A DNA stretch of 64,000 nt, taken from NCBI GenBank assembly GCA_007570785.1, contig ML660774.1, positions 9,943,742 to 10,007,741 on the forward strand, given 5' to 3'. A program made the translations under genes and the position numbers. Below, piece by piece: positions 1 to 11,735 of the stretch (within the stretch, counting starts at the first letter, position 1; every line of letters starts with the position of its first letter). A model generated the notes under the pieces. It worked only from the letters and a program-made list of their open reading frames with translations, ran no database searches and had not been told where the DNA came from. The DNA is from Antilocapra americana. Its lineage: Eukaryota; Chordata; Mammalia; Artiodactyla; Antilocapridae.

Positions 1-74
1 AGATGGAGATAGAGCTATAGCCCACTGACCTTCCTCCTTTGAAAAAGTGCCATCATGCCTTTGAGGCTCACTTA

Positions 75-379
75 GCCCTGATAGCTCAGGTGGTAAAGAA
101 TCTGCCTGCAATGCAGGAGACCCTGGTTTGATTCCTGGGTCTGGAAGATCCCCTGGAGAAGGGAAAGGCTACTCACTCCAGTATTCTTAGGCTTCCCATG
201 TGACTCAACTGGTAAAGAATCCACCTGCAATGCAGGAGACCTGGGTTCTATCCCTGGGTTGGGAAGATCCCCTGGAGAAGGAAAAGGCTACCCACTCTAG
301 TATTCTGGCCTGGAGAATTCGTGGACTTAAGAGTGCATGGAGTCACAAAGAGTCGGACACGACTGAGCGACTTTCACTA
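75..379 (+). repeat. Double-headed Bov-tA SINE
   Basis: A partial tRNA-derived head unit (about 75-189, ending in the 'ctccagtattctt' motif) is followed directly by a second, complete Bov-tA unit (about 190-379) that ends in the usual 'gactgagcgactttcac'. Both heads carry the 'tggtaaagaatc..cctgcaatgcaggaga' signature. Near-matching flanks 'tcacttag' (left) and 'tcactag' (right) may be a target-site duplication. The same head-head-tail arrangement recurs at 53465-53800. Confidence 0.9.
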
Positions 380-2052
380 GCCAATAGAAATCCAGCCTGT
401 GTGTCTCCAAACTTTAGTACCTTGTCACTCTACTCTTGATAATGTTTCTAAAATTGCTACTTAGTCACTAATAAAGACTAGTTCTCCCTATTAAAGTGCT
501 CGCTTCCTGCCCCGGCAGTGTCTGCGTAAAGATGTAGAGTCGAGTCAGAGGTTTTGGTAAATCCCATGCTTGACTTCACTGAGAAGCTCATCAAGGGAAG
601 AAAAGTAGAAGTCTTAGTTTAAGGTTCTTTTCCCAAATACTGTCTTTCTTCTTAAAGACTAAATTTGAACACTATGTAAGAGGCGGCCTTGTTCAAATAG
701 CAAAAGGTGTTTTTATACCTCCCTCACAAGAAATGATTATATTGGATTTGAGTAAATTAAAAGAGGACTCCTCAAGTAATTAGTGCCATTTTATTTCTGA
801 TGTAGATTTTCAAAAGAGAACATTTTATTAGCATCCTATTAAAAAGTAAGTGCTTTTTTGTTGTTTTTGTTGCTGTTACTTCAGTTGGAAGACATAGTTT
901 TCCTATCAAATTCTCACTTAGTCTCATAATAAAGTCCTTTTTTGCTGTTCATTTCATCTGTAAAATCAGGTTGCTAATAAAATTTAGAATGATAAAGGAT
1001 TAATTAGCACCTGTCTAAATCCTAAAGGGATTTTTATGAACTGCGTTGATTTCTCTTTAGTAAGTCTGTGATAAACCTAATGAGATGTTTTGAAGAAAAA
1101 AAAATATTCCTTACTACTTGTGAAAGGTAGTAACAAAGCCTGCATTCAAAGAGATGACTATGATGGAGGTTTTACACAAGGGGAGAGAGATAGGTCTCGG
1201 TTCTGAACATAGCAGGAAAAGTGGGGATGTAATAATGGAGGAACTGATTTGCAGGGAGTTTAGGGGATGGATAATTATCAAAAGGGTAGGCTAGTTCTTG
1301 CTAAACTGTCCCAACGGGATTTTTACTGAAGCCAGGCTCGAATGATCAGATGTCATCTGGGAGGATAGCAGGGCATGAGAAATTTGGTTAAGAATCAGGG
1401 CGATCAGACACTGAGAGTGGGGATTCTCTCTAAAATGACATGACAGGATGTCTGCTAAATCTGGACTCTACAAGGATGGAGACTGAAGCCCAAGGTTGGA
1501 GCAGAGAGCTTAGAGGAACCCGACTAAAGTCTGATCAAAGGAGGAGATTTTTGTCAGTGTGGTGGGTTTGTTTGCATAATAGAGACCGATGGCTAAGCCA
1601 GTTTCTGACATTCCAAAGACTACTGTTAGAATAAACTGAGATAAATGTGGAACAGTTAAAAATCAGTAAGACAATGACAAAAGGCCATAGAAAATGGAGG
1701 GGATGTTTTTAGCAAGATTCTGCTTTATGTTTATTTAATCTAGAATTGTAATGTGAGGGTCCTAAAGAAAACATTGGGGTCCATAAACTCACCCTGTGCA
1801 CTTTCAAACCCAAAATGTTTTGTGACTGGGTTAGAATCTAAGTTACACAGTTCTACAGGCTACTACGTTTTTTATACAATAGCTGGATAATCTTCTGTTT
1901 TCAGTCTGGCTTATTTATAATACACTGTGACCTTCAAAACCTTCAATTATCTTTGAGCCATTCTTTTACCTTGGCAGATATACACATTCATTGACATAGA
2001 ATTTAATGTTGCATATTTTTGAAAAAAGATTTTTGGTATTAATGTTAAATAA
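380..2052. other. AT-rich single-copy-like DNA, no gene seen
   Basis: Stops interrupt all frames. The 64-codon frame at 1440-1634 (+) resembles no protein I know. The purine-rich part at about 1130-1660 reads like a very old interspersed repeat, but I cannot name it. Confidence 0.5.
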
Positions 2053-2285
2053 CATGGACATTAGAGTCAAACAGATCAAAGTTGAGCATTTGAACTATAA
2101 TTTACTTGCTGAAAGGCTTGAAGCCAGTGATACAACCCTTCTGAGTCTTATTTTATTCATTTGAGGATAGTAATATGAACCTATCTTACAGATTTGTTGT
2201 GAAAATCAAGCAGCATTTTATGTATAATGTGCAGGTAACAAGACCTGACAGACTGTAAGTATTTGATAAATAACTTCTATTATTG
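2053..2285 (+). repeat. MIR SINE (ancient)
   Basis: The order of motifs follows MIR: a 'ggacattagagtcaaacagatc' type start, a middle resembling 'ctgagtctta..tcatttgaggatagtaat', then 'tcttacagatttgttgtgaaaat' and a 'gtaagtatttgataaat' type tail. It is heavily diverged, as expected for an element predating placental mammals. Confidence 0.75.
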
Positions 2286-4139
2286 TAATTTTGGGCAAAA
2301 TGAGAAAGTCACGGTCTTCCTAACAGACTTGGAAGACCTAACTCGTATATCACAGGAAGTTTAGTCTCTGCATTGTTACAACAGAAGAAGGAGACAGAGA
2401 AAAAATACCCATGCATTATATTCTATTTATTTTAAATTTTGAACAGAATAAAGAACTAAATGAAATGAGAGGGTCTTTGCCAGGGAAATGAGCCTTTTTT
2501 CAGAGTGCCCTCTTATTTTAAACTGAGAAGGCAGGTACTTTTCAGAACTACCATAAAACAAATAGCTATCCATTGTTACTGCCAGTTATTTCCTATTCTC
2601 CTTGGTTATTTCCATAGCCCACCTCCCTTTGGGGAAAGACTAATCCATAATAAATGTATTTCCTACACCTGAGAGGCCACACAGGTATTCACATTTTATA
2701 GGGAGTAATATTTTCTTTTTCAGTTTCTTTCCAGGGTACTTTATGTCCTTCTAGTTCATAGCAGAAATAGTAAAATTTCAAACTCCATGAACTGAAATAA
2801 AAGGTCTAAAAGCTTGAGCACTGAACAAACCAAATTATAAATATCATTATTACAGCATTTAAAATTTTCCTGTATCATATCATGTTATTATAACATGCCT
2901 GTTTCTGCTCATATTCCTATCTACCACAAAGCTGTATAGATAAAAATATAAAGTATGTTGAATATGCTATTTGATTTTATAAAACCAAAGTAGTATACAA
3001 TTGTATTTTTTGAGAAAATAAGACAAAAACATTTAAATTTCAAATTACAGAATTGTAAACAAAAACCTCTCCCCACCTTGTCATGCTGAGAACTACAGAA
3101 AGATTGATTTAGAGGACTGAGGTTTTATTTTGCATTCTCTAATGACAAATAATCATAAATACAAAAGTGATCTCAAAAGTGATCTGACGGGTCATTGAAG
3201 ACCAAGTCTTTTGTTTTGTTTCTGAATGTTACATGTGTTTCACTGTAGAAAAGTGTGGGCTAATGAATTTAAGGAGCATGATCCATACTACATATGAATA
3301 ACGGTCTTCAACCTCCCAGGAAAGGGACTTGATAAGCTTTAGATCACAGCGTATGGTGAAAACTTACAGTCTAACTTTTTGTCACTAGAACAATAATTGC
3401 AAGGAGAATACAATTCATTATGCACCTATAAAAATGATGTCTTCTTGCATGGCTTTCTGGGAAACTATATTTTAATAAAGTTATAATAGAATTAGAGTAA
3501 GGAAACTCCTAGGATAGTGGTGGAATTGTCAGTCCTTCATGTTGAAATGACTTTCACATTTTGAGATAAGACTCTTGAATTTCAAAGTTTGGGAGATAAG
3601 AGATGTTATAGGTTTTTATAAAAGTAGAAAAATTACTTTTAGATTATCTCAGGTTTATGCACTTAATCCCACCTCTGTTGTCCGAATGAGACATCACCTA
3701 AAAATTGAGTGAGTCATTTCTTTTCCCCAAAATCAGTACAAAATAAGACTTCAAGTAACTTTTTCTAAAGTTGAACAATTTATGGATAACTGACTCACAA
3801 TGGCATACTAAAGAAGTGAACTATCATTCATTTACTCAAGAAGTATTTTTGTTGTTAACTAGTAGGTCTTGAGGAATACATTACAGAATATATTAAAAGC
3901 AAAATTTTAAAAGTTCCCTGTTTTCATTGAATTTTGGATTATTTCAGAACTAGAGACAAGAAATAGATTTCAAAACAGATGAAATAGATGTAGTGCTGTT
4001 AAATGAGCACAGGATTTATGGAAGTAAATATTAGAAGACGATAATTCAAATAAAGGTACTATGGAATATTTTTGTATAGAGTCATTAATCAGAGACCTTA
4101 AGCATTGGTAAGAACTAGCTACTTAAAAAAGAAATGTGT
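2286..4139. other. AT-rich DNA, nothing recognised
   Basis: No long frame, no clear SINE or LINE signature and no tandem array. Scattered A/T runs only. Confidence 0.5.
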
Positions 4140-4560
4140 TACTGACAGAAAGTCATAGGTGAGAGCAGATTAAGGTCAGATAGTGGAAAGATGTTTGGTT
4201 TGCCAGGGGCCAGGTATTTAAGGTCTAAAAGATGGCAATAGAGAGGCAAGAAGGATGTAAGTCAGGCATAGTCATGCAAAGCATGCTAAAGACTATAAAA
4301 CTGAGAGCAGTGGGGGAACCACTGACATTTTAAGCTAACATGATTACATTTACTTTTTTAAGAAATACCTTCTAGAAATACCTCCAATAAAATGGAGACA
4401 TGGATGTAGAGAGAGATGACCAGAGACAGAGACACCTATGAGTATTCAAGCTATGATGGTGGCCTGGACTCAGAGATTTGCAGAGGAAATAAAAAAGGTA
4501 CATGAATTCCAGAGACATTGGGATGGTAGTATCTGTAGTCGTGGGATGAGGTAAGTAAAA
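4140..4560 (+). repeat. Ancient mammal-wide repeat fragment, family name uncertain
   Basis: It contains the diverged series 'aggtatttaaggtctaaaagatgg', 'actgacattttaagctaacatgattacattta' and 'aagctatgatggtggcctggactcagag'. This matches a widespread old mammalian repeat whose consensus includes 'agatgatggtggcttggact'. Other pieces of what looks like the same family lie at 14001-14745 and 59740-60255. I remember the consensus but not its catalogue name. Confidence 0.55.
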
Positions 4561-5984
4561 ATGGAAATGTAGCCAGTGATAACTTCATTTTTCATATAAT
4601 TAAATGGATATTAGTCTCCCTTGAGATAGAAAACACAGAAGAAATAATGTATGGAGGTCAATATAAATTAAGTGTTATACACATTTACATTTTTCTAGGG
4701 GATACATAAATGAATCTGACCCATGAGTCACAAAGTAAAGGATTTAAACTTCAGGAAAGACATAAGATATATAGAAAACACACAGCAAATTGACAGGCAT
4801 TCATCCTGCCTCATTGGTGGTTTTATTAACATAAAGGGATTAAAAACTGCTATTCAAAAGCAGACAGTGACAGAATGGATTAAAAAGAAGCACAACATCA
4901 TAGATGTTTGATTAAAAGTCTGAACTCATCAAATATAAGTACACATTAAGTATGTACATGCCATTATATAACAATTATACCTCAATAAAGCTGTTAAACT
5001 TTTTTCAATAACAAAATAACAAAAACCTGAAAAAAGTAAGTTTGGCTGGAAAGGGAAAAATAATAAACTAAACCAAAAAAGAAAAGTTTACTGGGGGCCG
5101 ATAGCCTAGTCTTCAAGAGTGTCAGCGAAGTGGGGAGCAGGTGTCTTTACAATCATATTCCTCTGTACCTTTCTCAGAGATGAGTGAGACTAGTCATGGC
5201 ATGATTCTGACCCACGGCACAATTCCTCAGTTTCTGGTCTACATAAAGAGGACTGCAGCCTTCAGAACTGTCAGGCTTTTCTAGAAGGAAGTGTTTTACA
5301 TTACTTGTAACTTGAGATACTTGAAACACAGAGGGGGCATAAACACCATTTAAAAAATTATGCAGCTTTGAGCCTCTGATTTTTTGTTGTTACTCCATCC
5401 TAAAAAGTAAATACACAACGTCCTGAATGATCCAGTAGCCACAGTGCAAGATGCCATTCTACTCACACACATTACCCAGCTACCTGGTGGCTCCCCTAGA
5501 GAACCGTGGACAATCGCTCAAAATGCTTGGCTTCAGGGATATTTAGAAGCTCTTCATTTCCTCCCAGAAAATGCATGGAGACACTGAAATTGCATTTGTG
5601 TATTATTTCCCTTGGGCTTACCAGATCCCTCTCCCTGTATCCACTTAGCTTAAAATGTAAATTTCTTTCGAAAGCACTGTCTCTTGATAATTTAATAGGA
5701 ATTAGTAGATGAAATCATTTTCTTGCTTGACTTTCTACACTAAGGCAACATGAAAACACCTTAGAAGGAAAATAGAGTTAGAATTGAGCTGGGTCCAGGA
5801 CAGCGGGGACCACAGTCATCTATTCTTAAAGCTCTCAGGACTAGTTATGGGCACAAATATAAATGCTCTACAGGGGAAGAATAAAGAAAATGAGCATTCC
5901 ACATTGATTTTGGTCCAGGTGCATTAGTGGCTAGAAGCAGAGCTCTGAAGTCAGACTAAGTTGTTTTTTTTTCCCCCTCCAATG
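4561..5984. other. Mostly single-copy-like DNA with a short L1-like tail
   Basis: Around 4940-5010 the text 'aattatacctcaataaagctgtt' resembles the common 3' end of an old L1. The rest is unassigned. The frames at 4723-4911 and 5506-5712 (+) show no recognisable domain and have no supporting context. Confidence 0.5.
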
Positions 5985-6195
5985 TCTGTCTATGGTGGCT
6001 CAGACAGTGAAGAATCCACCTACAATGTAGGAGACCTGGGTTCGATCCCTGGGTTGGGAAGATTCCCTGGAGGAGGGCATTGGCAACCCATTCTAGTATT
6101 CCTGCCTGGAGAATCCCCATGAACAGAGGTGCCTGATGGGCTGCAGCCCATGGAGTTGCAGAGAGTCAGACACAACTGAGCAACTAAGCACAGAC
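5985..6195 (+). repeat. Bov-tA SINE, nearly full length
   Basis: The tRNA-like head lacks only its first bases. An intact B-box-like 'ggttcgatccctggg' is at about 6040. The BovB-derived tail ends 'agtcagacacaactgagc'. A pyrimidine/T-rich run precedes the head. Confidence 0.93.
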
Positions 6196-8195
6196 ATATC
6201 TTTACTACTTACAGGAAACTTTCATGTGTTTTGAGCCTCATAATCAATCTGTGAAGTAGGTAGGTTTCAGCTGTACATTCTCATGAGGTATTCTATTTTT
6301 ATATTTTTATCCACAAGTCAGCAGGAGAGAGACTGCGGAGGCATACATGCCCCTTGCCTGAAGCTTGTTGCTGTCATAAACGGAGGCAAGATCAAATCGA
6401 TTCTCAAATACTTTCTGCTCAATCACTGTGCCCCGCTGAAATTAGTGTGCCCTGGCCTCTTCTGCCTCATTTTGTAGTCCTGATTTATGTCCTCGTAACT
6501 AGTAACATTCATAAAAAGTCAGAGAAATTGTAACACTGAAGAAACAGAAGCCAGAAGTGAGATGGTCAGGTGTGCCAGACATTACAACAAGATTGGTACA
6601 TGTCAGTTTAGCTCAACACTTCCAGTATATTCTGCCATCTAGCTAGAGTGAAATCTCTCTTGGGTAAAGGAGGATAGATAGCTAAGGGAATTCAAATTCT
6701 TTCTGATTTTCAAATAGAGGATTTTACTGCACTCATGTAAACACGGATGGTAGTTACATAAATAGAAAGACATGGTACAGATTTTCAAAAAGCATACTTC
6801 TTGGGGAAAATGCAAATAAAATTTTCGTCAAAAGCTTGTGTGCACTTTGAAATTTAAATTGCATGGTGAGCTTGGATTGCCAATATTTGTCATGCTGTTG
6901 CTTTCTAGACTGATGGTGCATTCCACTCATTATAGATAGAAAGGGACCATGAAGCTTTAGAAAGTTAACTGTAGGTGTATAGCTGTTGATCCCAGCATAG
7001 AAGACATGCTTTCTGCATCCAGAAAGATTATCCAAAAGAGCCAACTGTGACAACTAAAAACCATGTTGTTAGACTGGTTTAAGAAGGATTAAGTCAAGGG
7101 AAGGGAGTTGTATTTTATTTTATTTTTTTTTGCACATCCAATACTAATGTGTCCTAGTTAAGCACAGTCAAGAGAATATATTGCAAAGTAATTGAGAGGG
7201 GGTCTGAACTCAGATTTGTTCAGCTTGCTTCTTAGAATAGTTAATATTAACTGACTTCTACATTAAGATTCACTTAACTTGGCAAATGCATGAAAACTAC
7301 ATCACATAAGCTTTTCTGACTTTCTAAGATTGAGGTAAATGGCAAGTCTAAGAAATACTTTGTTTAATTTTGAGATGTTTCACAGGAGCCAAACAGTTTG
7401 TTGGTCTTGAAATAGAATAATTTCAAGAAGTAATTGATTATTTTAATAAATAAAATCAGTAGACATAATTGCCCCTCTAAGCATTTCTCCTGAAATGAAT
7501 GGGTAGTGATTATTTTTGAGAATATAGTCATAGACTTTTTATACTACCTGACAGCTTAAGAAATATTAGAAGATATTGCTTTGAACATTCTTATTCAAAT
7601 ACATCTTAGCAATGTATTCCTATTTCAGGGGCCCATGATTCCTTGAGGCTTGGTTTAAGAGACAAATAGATGATGAATGGTTGAACCACAGAAATAGGTG
7701 AAGACAAAGTCTTGTTTTATTCTGGACCCAATTAAATAGTATTAAATGTTCTTTAATTGCATTGATTGAAATCAGACTTTTTCTCCTGTCTTTCCTACAC
7801 CATTTTGACATGATTTTCCCAGAAAAATCAGAAGTAGAAAGGAGCTTCCTTTATTCATGGTGATCATGTAACAGAGCATATTGTTGACATCTGTTTTGCA
7901 ACCCTAGAAAAGCATGAACCTATGTGATTCAGCCTCAGAGAAGCATGGAGCTTGGGGTAAAAAAGCTAGCAGCTTAAATCATTGTAAACAAACAAACTCC
8001 ATTCTTTGCTTTCATCCTTGGAAAGATGAAAAGATATAGCACATAGTCCATAGCAGTCCTTGCAAAAGTCTAGCTTCTATACTAAACATTTCTTTCACAT
8101 CCTGATTCCTGTCCACAGACTGTGAGACCTAGAGTCAGGCCAAATTTAGTACCATTCACAGATGCCAACGATGAGCTGGGTGTTTTACTAGTCAG
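6196..8195. other. AT-rich single-copy-like DNA
   Basis: No gene seen. A weak minus-strand MIR resemblance lies at about 6205-6275. The minus-strand frames at 6754-7053 and 7620-7811 have no recognisable domain. From about 8150 the sequence appears to enter the minus-strand MIR that the next SINE splits. Confidence 0.45.
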
Positions 8196-8204
8196 ATATC
8201 CTCA

Positions 8205-8422
8205 ACCTGGGCTTCCTAGGTTGCTCAGTGGTAAAGAACCTGCCTGCCAAGCAGATGATCATTTGATCCATGGGTTGGGAAGATACCTTGGGGAAAGGAA
8301 TGGCACCCCACTGCAGTATTCTTGCATGGGCAATCCCTGGACAGAGGAGCCTGGCGGGCTGCAGTGCATGGGGTCACAAAGAGCTGGACACACCACCACC
8401 AATGGTCAGCCCAGCTAGCACA
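8205..8422 (+). repeat. Bov-tA SINE with 9-bp target-site duplication
   Basis: Head and tail are both present. The element is flanked by perfect copies of 'atatcctca' at 8196-8204 and 8423-8431, which gives exact insertion boundaries. It landed in an older MIR. The tail has drifted ('gagctggacacaccaccacc'). Confidence 0.93.
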
Positions 8423-8548
8423 ATATCCTCAGTTTTCAAAGATGAATTAACCAGGGCTGAGAAATGTAACCTGTCCCAATTCACACATCCCAGTGTTCAA
8501 AATGTTTAATTGCAAAACCCATACTTTAAAAACCACACTATGCTAACT
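8423..8548 (-). repeat. MIR SINE fragment, split by the upstream SINE
   Basis: Read in reverse, it follows the MIR core: 'cctcagttttcaaagatgaa' corresponds to 'ttcatctgtaaaatgagg', with the 'caattcacacatccc' region next to it. The left part of the same MIR lies just before the SINE, at about 8150-8204. Confidence 0.6.
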
Positions 8549-8785
8549 TTCATCATTCTAAAAGCCCAATTTTATGATTTGGGAGTCTATTTCAAAATGT
8601 TTCTCATCCTCAAATTCATTGGCAAATACTTTCACTTACCTCTGTCTCTCTCTATATAGATGTGTGCACATGCACACTCTGTGGAATAGGTGTATACACA
8701 CATGTATGAATATAAAAATAATTTGTTTCTCCTTCATTATATCATGCTTTTCTACGTGCTTTTTTGTTTTTTAAATGAGCTGTTA

Positions 8786-10462
8786 GCACTGTGAAAATAA
8801 CTATATTACCCAAAACAAACTATGGATTGAATGCAATCCCTAGCAAACTACCAATGACATTTTTCACAGAACCAGAACAAACAATTCACAATTTGTATGG
8901 AAACCCAAAAGACCCCAAATAGCCAGAGTAATCTTGAGAAAAATAAATGCAGCATCAAACTTCCTAATTTCAGGCTCTACTACAATGTTACCGTCATCAA
9001 TACACTGTGGTACTAACACAAAAGCAGAAATAGAGACCAGCAGCCCAAGACAGAAAGTCCAGAGATTAACCCACGCACCTGTGGCCACCTTATCTTTGAC
9101 GAAGGAGACAAGAATATACAGTGGATAAAAGACAGCCTCTTCAGTAAGTGGTGCTGGGAAAACTGGACAACTATGTGTAAAACAATGAAATTAGAACACT
9201 TCCTAACACCATACACAAAAATAAACTCAAAATGGATTAAAGACTTATATGTAAGGCCATAAACTATAAAGCTCTTAGAAGAAAACATAGGCAGAACACT
9301 CTTTGACTAAATCATAGAAAGATCCCCTTTGACCCACTTCCTAGAGTGGTAGAAATAAAAGTGAACAACTGGGCCTAGTTAAACTTGAAAGCTTTTGCAC
9401 AGCAAAAAAAAAAAAAAAAAAAAAAAACCAGTAAGATTAAAAGACAACGCTCAGAATGGATAAAATAACAGCAAATGAAACAACTGACAAAAGAGTCATT
9501 AATTATGATTATTATTTAATTAATGCATGCTATATTAAAACATATTTTAATAAAAAATATATAAGCATCTCCTACTGCTCAACATCAGAAAAACAGGCTA
9601 ATCAAAAAATGGGCAGAAGACCTAAACAGACATTTTTCCAAAGAAGAGATACAGATGGCCAATAAACACATGGAAGATGCTTAACATCCCTCATTATTAG
9701 AGAAATGCAAGTTAAAACCACAATAGAGTGTCACCTCACACCAATCAGAATGGCCATCACAAAAAAAAAAAAAAAAAAAAAAACTGCAAACGATAAATGC
9801 TGGAGAGGATGTGAAGAAAAGGGAACCCTACTGCACTGTTGGTGGGACTGTAAATTGATACAGCCACTACAGAGAACAGTGTGGAGACTTCTTAGCAAAC
9901 TAGGGATGAAACTCCCATTTGAACCAGCAATTCCACTACTGGGCATATACCCTGAGAAAATCACAACTCAAAAATACACACGTATCCCACTATTTACAAT
10001 AGCCAGAAGATGAACGCAACCTAGATGTCCATTGGCAGTAAGTGAATGAAGAAGATATGATATGTACATTCAATGGAATATCACTCACCCCTAAGAAAGA
10101 AAGAAAAAGTTTTTTGTCAGTTGTAGTGAAGTGAATGACCCTAGAACCTGTTATACAGAGTGAACTAAGTCAGAAAAGGAAAAATATCATCTATGAATGC
10201 GTATATATGGAATCTACGAAAACAGTATTGATGGCCTATTTACAGAGAATAAATGGAGATGCAGGTGTACAGAATGGACTTGTGGACATAGCAGGGGAAG
10301 GAGAGGCTAGGACAAATTGAAGCATTGACATATATACGCTTTCCTGTGTAGAATAGGTAACTAGTTGGAAGCTGCTATATAACACAGGCCCCCAACCTGG
10401 TGCTCTGTGACAACCCAGAGGGATGGAATGCAGTGGAGGGAGGTAGGCTCAAAAGGGAGAGG

Positions 10463-10515
<53 letters not shown>

Positions 10516-10566
10516 GATGTATGGCAGAGACCACTAGAACACTGTAAAGCTATTATCCTCAAAAAG
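8786..10566 (+). mobile_element. 5'-truncated L1 LINE: ORF2 C-terminal part and 3' UTR
   Basis: This is the 3' part of a ruminant-type L1. The left two thirds encode the decayed C-terminal region of the ORF2 protein. The peptide around 9790-9960 includes the characteristic '[17 protein letters not shown]' and '[10 protein letters not shown]' segments. Frameshifts and stops are frequent, so no product is expected. A-tracts near 9403-9427 and 9761-9783 lie inside the element. The 3' UTR carries a TA/CA microsatellite and ends 'gtaaagctattatcctc'. A 13-bp target-site duplication with one mismatch ('aaatgRgctgtta') lies at 8773-8785 and 10567-10579, so the ends are well defined. Confidence 0.93.
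10466..10514. repeat. (TA)n(CA)n microsatellite
   Basis: About 18 TA units run directly into about 6 CA units inside the 3' UTR of the surrounding L1. It is a plausible polymorphic length marker. Confidence 0.97.
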
Positions 10567-10580
10567 AAATGGGCTGTTAC

Positions 10581-10604
10581 GAATATTTTTTCAAAAAAAT
10601 ATTC
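10581..10604. other. Short AT-rich palindrome
   Basis: The arm 'gaatatttttt' (10581-10591) is the reverse complement of 'aaaaaatattc' (10594-10604), with a 2-nt loop. It sits two bases beyond the L1's 3' target-site duplication, so it belongs to the original flank. Confidence 0.85.
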
Positions 10605-11124
10605 AGTTTATAATCATTTCACTGAAAATAGTAATTGCTCACTTTATTTGCTTACTCTTGGAATCACAAACCTTTTTCTTTAAACCTCTGGCTTTGCATT
10701 ATTTTTCCATCTGTACCACATCTCTCTTGTGCAGGAACCAGAGTAAAAAGAATATTTAAGAGGAAGATAATGAATAGGAGAATAAGAGTTCATGTTTAAT
10801 TGCATTTAATTCTCCAAACTTTTCAAGTTTATTTTATGCATTACATTTTAAAGAGTAGTATAGAGTTATTTATTTTAAAATGTTACCCTAAAACGTGACA
10901 ATAAGAAGTGAAAACTCTGAATGCAAAATAAACACATTTCAACTGTGTAAGAGAAAATGTAAAAAGAAAAGATTTGAAACATTTAAAATAACTTAGTTTT
11001 TCAATGGCCTTAAGTTTTAGAAACGATAAATAATTCATAAAAGTTCAAGAAATTTACTTCTTCCTCTTTCTTAAACCCATGCAAGAAAAGCACTTTACTT
11101 TTGAATCAGGAAGGGATAAACAGA
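10605..11124. other. AT-rich DNA, nothing recognised
   Basis: No repeat signature or plausible coding frame. Confidence 0.45.
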
Positions 11125-11735
11125 TGAATTTCAGGACACCCAGTTGGTGTCAGAGAATTGCTATCAGAATGTAACTTCCTAATAGAAAATGTGCCTGTAA
11201 AATACAAGAATTTACACAAATATTCAATCTTTCATTCATGGCCAATAACTTTAATGTTAATCAGAACTATGGTCTTTATGTTTGGAAAGAAATATTTTAA
11301 TTTAATAGTGGCTGAATCTAAAGTTATTGGTTATATATTTTTTTAACAATTCAAAATCACCTTTATTTTATGATATCAGAACACATTTACATATTTGCAA
11401 TTTTTGCCTATTACCTGTATATGCAAAGACTGTCTTACAGGCTTCAAGACAGGAATTGATTTATGCCTTTGTATCACAGACCTAAAGAGATTTGAAGTAG
11501 TTTGGGAATAAACTCAGGTCTATGAATTCCCTATTTCATGCCCCAACTACGTAACTATTACTAAAGTAATGACAATAAATCCTGAATTTAAAGTGAGTTT
11601 AATATTTAATTTTCCAAAACATAAAAGTGTATACAACTCTTAGAATAACTCACCAAAATATATGGCTTATGTTTGTATAAATACTCATATGTAGAGGCAA
11701 ATTTTCTATTAGAGTTTACATTCTGACACCAATTC
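11125..11735. repeat. Long imperfect inverted repeat of an ERVL-like leader
   Basis: The left arm (about 11125-11310) reads 'ttggtgtcaga' then, after a 12-base insertion, 'gaatgtaac..ctaatagaaaat'. The right arm (about 11575-11735) read on the minus strand gives 'ttggtgtcagaatgtaaac' then 'ctaatagaaaat'. Similarity continues through 'tgcct-ta' and 'atttayacaaa' to a shared 'ttatgttt-ggaaa' stretch. About 260 bases separate the arms. Each arm begins with a tRNA-Leu-type primer-site motif. The right arm abuts an LTR (11736-12421); the left arm does not have an obvious full LTR beside it. Confidence 0.6.

Noticed and set aside
200..439. Recurring small ORFs with peptides like 'AQLVKNPPAMQETW' or 'LEKGMATHSSILAWRIP'
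   Set aside because: These frames fall inside Bov-tA SINEs throughout the window. They are translations of a noncoding SINE, not genes.
497..530. U6 snRNA-like start 'gtgctcgcttc'
   Set aside because: Only 11 bases match. The following bases diverge at once from U6 and no poly-T terminator or U6 body follows.
9403..9783. Internal A-runs as separate retroposon tails
   Set aside because: L1 ORF2 text continues in register on both sides, so they are A-tract expansions inside one L1.
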